Source of the DNA: Cardiocondyla obscurior
Lineage: Eukaryota; Arthropoda; Insecta; Hymenoptera; Formicidae
DNA length: 64,000 nucleotides
Direction of reading: 5' to 3'
NCBI RefSeq assembly: GCF_019399895.1
Contig: NC_091871.1
Span: 3,377,001-3,441,000 of the forward strand
Under the pieces are notes generated by a model, which was not told the DNA's origin, searched no databases, and saw only the letters and a list, made by a program, of their open reading frames with translations. The position numbers and the translations under genes were made by a program. How positions within the stretch are numbered: the stretch's first letter is position 1; every line of letters starts with the position of its first letter. This document shows, piece by piece, positions 61,961-64,000 of the stretch.

Positions 61961-62889
61961 GAATAAGTATAACCGTATATCCGGCTGCTCTATCGCACTT
62001 TCATCGGCAAAATTTTTTCGCGAATTCATATGAGAAATGCGGGACAAAAAAAAAAAGAGAGAGAGAGAAATAGAGGAAGCGAGGGTGGTTTTCCTTCCAT
62101 TCCACGTCTCTTTATATTTTTCCCCTCTTATGTTTACGAGACAGAATCGAGCGTAGGGCGCATGTAGGCGTGCACGAAACGAAACGGAAGAGATACGTAA
62201 CGACGACAACGAGGGCTGCGCGACGAGATGGGGGGTCGGGAGCGCAACGCGGCGGGACGAGGGAGTAGAAAGGGAGGGGAAGGGGGTGGAAAAACTTTTT
62301 AAATTCGAGACAAAATGCTAAAAGTTCCCCGAGGCCATGCATACGAAGCGACGGCCGTCGGGATGGAATGAGGGGGCTACAGAGGGGAACCGGGGGACAG
62401 GGCGAGAGAGAGAAAGAGAGAGAGGCTGGTGGAGCGGGTAGTAGCAGGGAGCGACCATTAACATAAAACAGAATGTGGGAAAAGCAAATATTGTGATAAA
62501 AAATAATAATAATAGGAGGAGTGAGCGAGGGGACGCGGAGGGAGAGGCGCCCAACCCCCGGGGACGAAAGCAGAACGATGGATACTTCGCCTCCGTCGTT
62601 TTCTCTCTCCTACCCCTTTCCCTCCTTCGTGCCCCCTCGCTTCACTCTTTCCCTCAACCCTCCTCGTCATCTGCCTCCCCCCCGTCGCTGCTTCTCTCTA
62701 TCTTTCTTCTTTCCATTCGCGTATAAATACAAGTATACGGCCGGAGTTTTCCTCGGGCATTTATGAAACTCATTCGCCTAGAACTAACTCTAATAATCGT
62801 TGAAACTAATACACCTTTTCGAGTACGTGTGCCACCCCCGCACGTTTGCATCAGTAGGAACCGTCCAGTGCTTCGGCAGGAATGACCCC

Positions 62890-62915
<26 letters not shown>
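62890..62915. repeat. A26 homopolymer run
   Basis: Poly-A run followed by GAGGAAGAAGAAGG purine sequence. Confidence 0.95.
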
Positions 62916-62920
<5 letters not shown>

Positions 62921-63323
62921 AGAAGAAGGAAAATGACCGTGGACCTCGCGAAGCATTTTTTTAAAGTCGTCTCGGCGACAACTAAGGCATAAATGCTGCA
63001 TTTATGACTAAGGAACGTTACAACAGACGGTTTTCGTTTTCCTTTAGCGCTATAACAGCTTCTTACTTTTTTTTTTCTTCCTAGAAACGAATCCCGCCTA
63101 TTCGCTCGTTTTATCTCTCGCAATAAAATAATCTGCGTCTGAATATATTTCTTTTTCTTGTACACAAAATATCTTCTTGGAGAATATTGTCCGCGGCGCT
63201 GTAATATAATTCCGCGTATCTATGTGCGAACTAAATAATCAGGATGAAAAATGCGCGCTGTAAAACAACGAGGTGGACGCGCCGCTAAAATGTCCCCGCG
63301 CGATACCCGGGTCCTTGTTTCTC

Positions 63324-63358
63324 GCAGGTTTTACGGCGGACGAGTCCGCCGCAGGTTT
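63324..63358. other. Hairpin between direct repeats
   Basis: CGGCGGAC pairs with GTCCGCCG around a two-base GA turn (63334-63351). The 8-mer GCAGGTTT lies at both ends (63324-63331 and 63351-63358). Confidence 0.6.
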
Positions 63359-63610
63359 CGTTTCCCCCGTTTTTTCTTTTTTTTTTTTTTTTTCGACCGA
63401 GATGAAATCAAAGAACGCAGGGGGAGGTCCGGTTAATGGGGCGAAGGTGGGACGACCGAGCGGAAAAGGGGCCAGGGAGTAGAGAGTGGAAGACGGGACC
63501 GGCACGGCGACGTAAACCGTAACGATAACGATTATGGACGCAGTTACCGCGGGGCGTCCTTTCTTAACGATTACGTGCTCGAAAATTATTGCGCGTAATA
63601 ACATTCCGTC

Positions 63611-63647
63611 GTTATTACTATTATTGTTATTATTATTATTATTATTA
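63611..63647. repeat. (TTA)n trinucleotide repeat
   Basis: About 12 TTA-type units with one ACTA and one TTG variation; produces a polyasparagine or polyleucine frame that is not a gene. Confidence 0.9.
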
Positions 63648-64000
63648 GTATACGCCGAGAGAAGATTCTCACTGAGAGGGCGGAGGGGTCGGTGGGAGGG
63701 AAGACGCATGCATACCGGACGTGTCTTACTGCACGGATTATACAGTCCTTGTCAGTAAAAACAAGGTAAAAGAATCATTCTGCCTCTTCCCAGAGAGACT
63801 CACCGTATCGCGATAGAGATATATGGAAAATAATATTAGCACGCGATAAATGCAGACTGAACTTCAATGCGAATTGTGAATGAACGTTGCCCCGATTCGC
63901 AGCGTTTCTCTTGTTTTTTCGTACTACGCATTCGCTGAGTTTTTTTTTTTTTTTGTATTAAATGATAGAGCGATATACGATTGTTTCTTCGTATAATAAT

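Larger units (their letters stand above)
60932..64000. other. Non-coding stretch
   Basis: Mixed DNA with poly-A runs, a strongly purine-rich segment (62220-62450), C-rich complement-type patches and the TTA repeat. I see no gene. Confidence 0.5.

Noticed and set aside
1..64000. Known insect microRNAs (let-7, miR-100, miR-125, bantam, iab-4, miR-9, miR-2, miR-279 and others)
   Set aside because: I looked for their mature sequences by eye and found none; hairpins seen are too short for standard precursors.
1..64000. CRISPR arrays, operons, bacterial insertion sequences
   Set aside because: No regularly spaced identical repeats or prokaryotic gene organisation; the sequence is eukaryotic.

Overview
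The window looks like nuclear DNA from an insect, most likely a hymenopteran such as an ant. The evidence is compositional: CpG is abundant and not depleted, GC-rich purine/pyrimidine stretches alternate with AT-rich stretches full of homopolymer A/T runs, dinucleotide microsatellites are dense, and the splice-like signals are insect-style (short introns of about 115 nt, TTTTATGTTACAG-type acceptors). There is no prokaryotic gene organisation. The species and host locus cannot be named from sequence alone.

I find no convincing protein-coding gene in the 64 kb. All long open frames (longest about 238 codons, minus strand 33176-33892) run through simple repeats or GC-rich DNA where stops are rare, show no recognisable domain, and often overlap equally open frames on the other strand. 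The window therefore reads as a gene desert or the inside of a very large intron. A near-perfect recursive splice site on the minus strand at 31955/31956 supports the second reading: a branch-point-like sequence, pyrimidine tract and CAG are followed at once by GTGAGT, a zero-length exon typical of giant introns of developmental or neuronal genes.

On the plus strand there is a candidate spliced non-coding RNA gene. Three exons at 49551-49689, 49808-50066 and 50183-50226 are separated by 118- and 116-nt introns with good splice signals. The first two exons share a block of about 57 nt at their 3' ends, so they are tandem duplicates. The third, 44 nt long, has a paralogue of exactly the same length with the same splice framing at 34517-34560, about 15.6 kb upstream. 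Just before that paralogue lies a hairpin-rich block (34201-34313) and a 20-unit pentanucleotide array (34016-34115).

Layout: 1-4.2 kb mixed, with a G-quadruplex motif, a long GC palindrome and a YY1/Pho-like site; 4.2-8.1 kb includes a CTCF-like site and GC-rich low-complexity DNA; 8.1-12.5 kb AT-rich to mixed; 12.5-14.7 kb GC-rich; 14.7-18.9 kb mixed, with a regulatory-looking block at 16.9-17.7 kb; 18.9-26.9 kb microsatellite-rich, with a 32-bp tandem repeat at 25.0 kb; 26.9-33.3 kb mixed, with a possible mariner-like terminal-repeat element and the recursive splice site; 33.3-34.6 kb repeats, hairpins and the first RNA-like exon; 34.6-48.4 kb mixed, with many homeodomain/POU-type AT-rich patches; 48.5-50.3 kb the RNA gene candidate; 50.3-64 kb further non-coding DNA with hairpins, microsatellites and a degenerate repeat at 60.7-60.95 kb.
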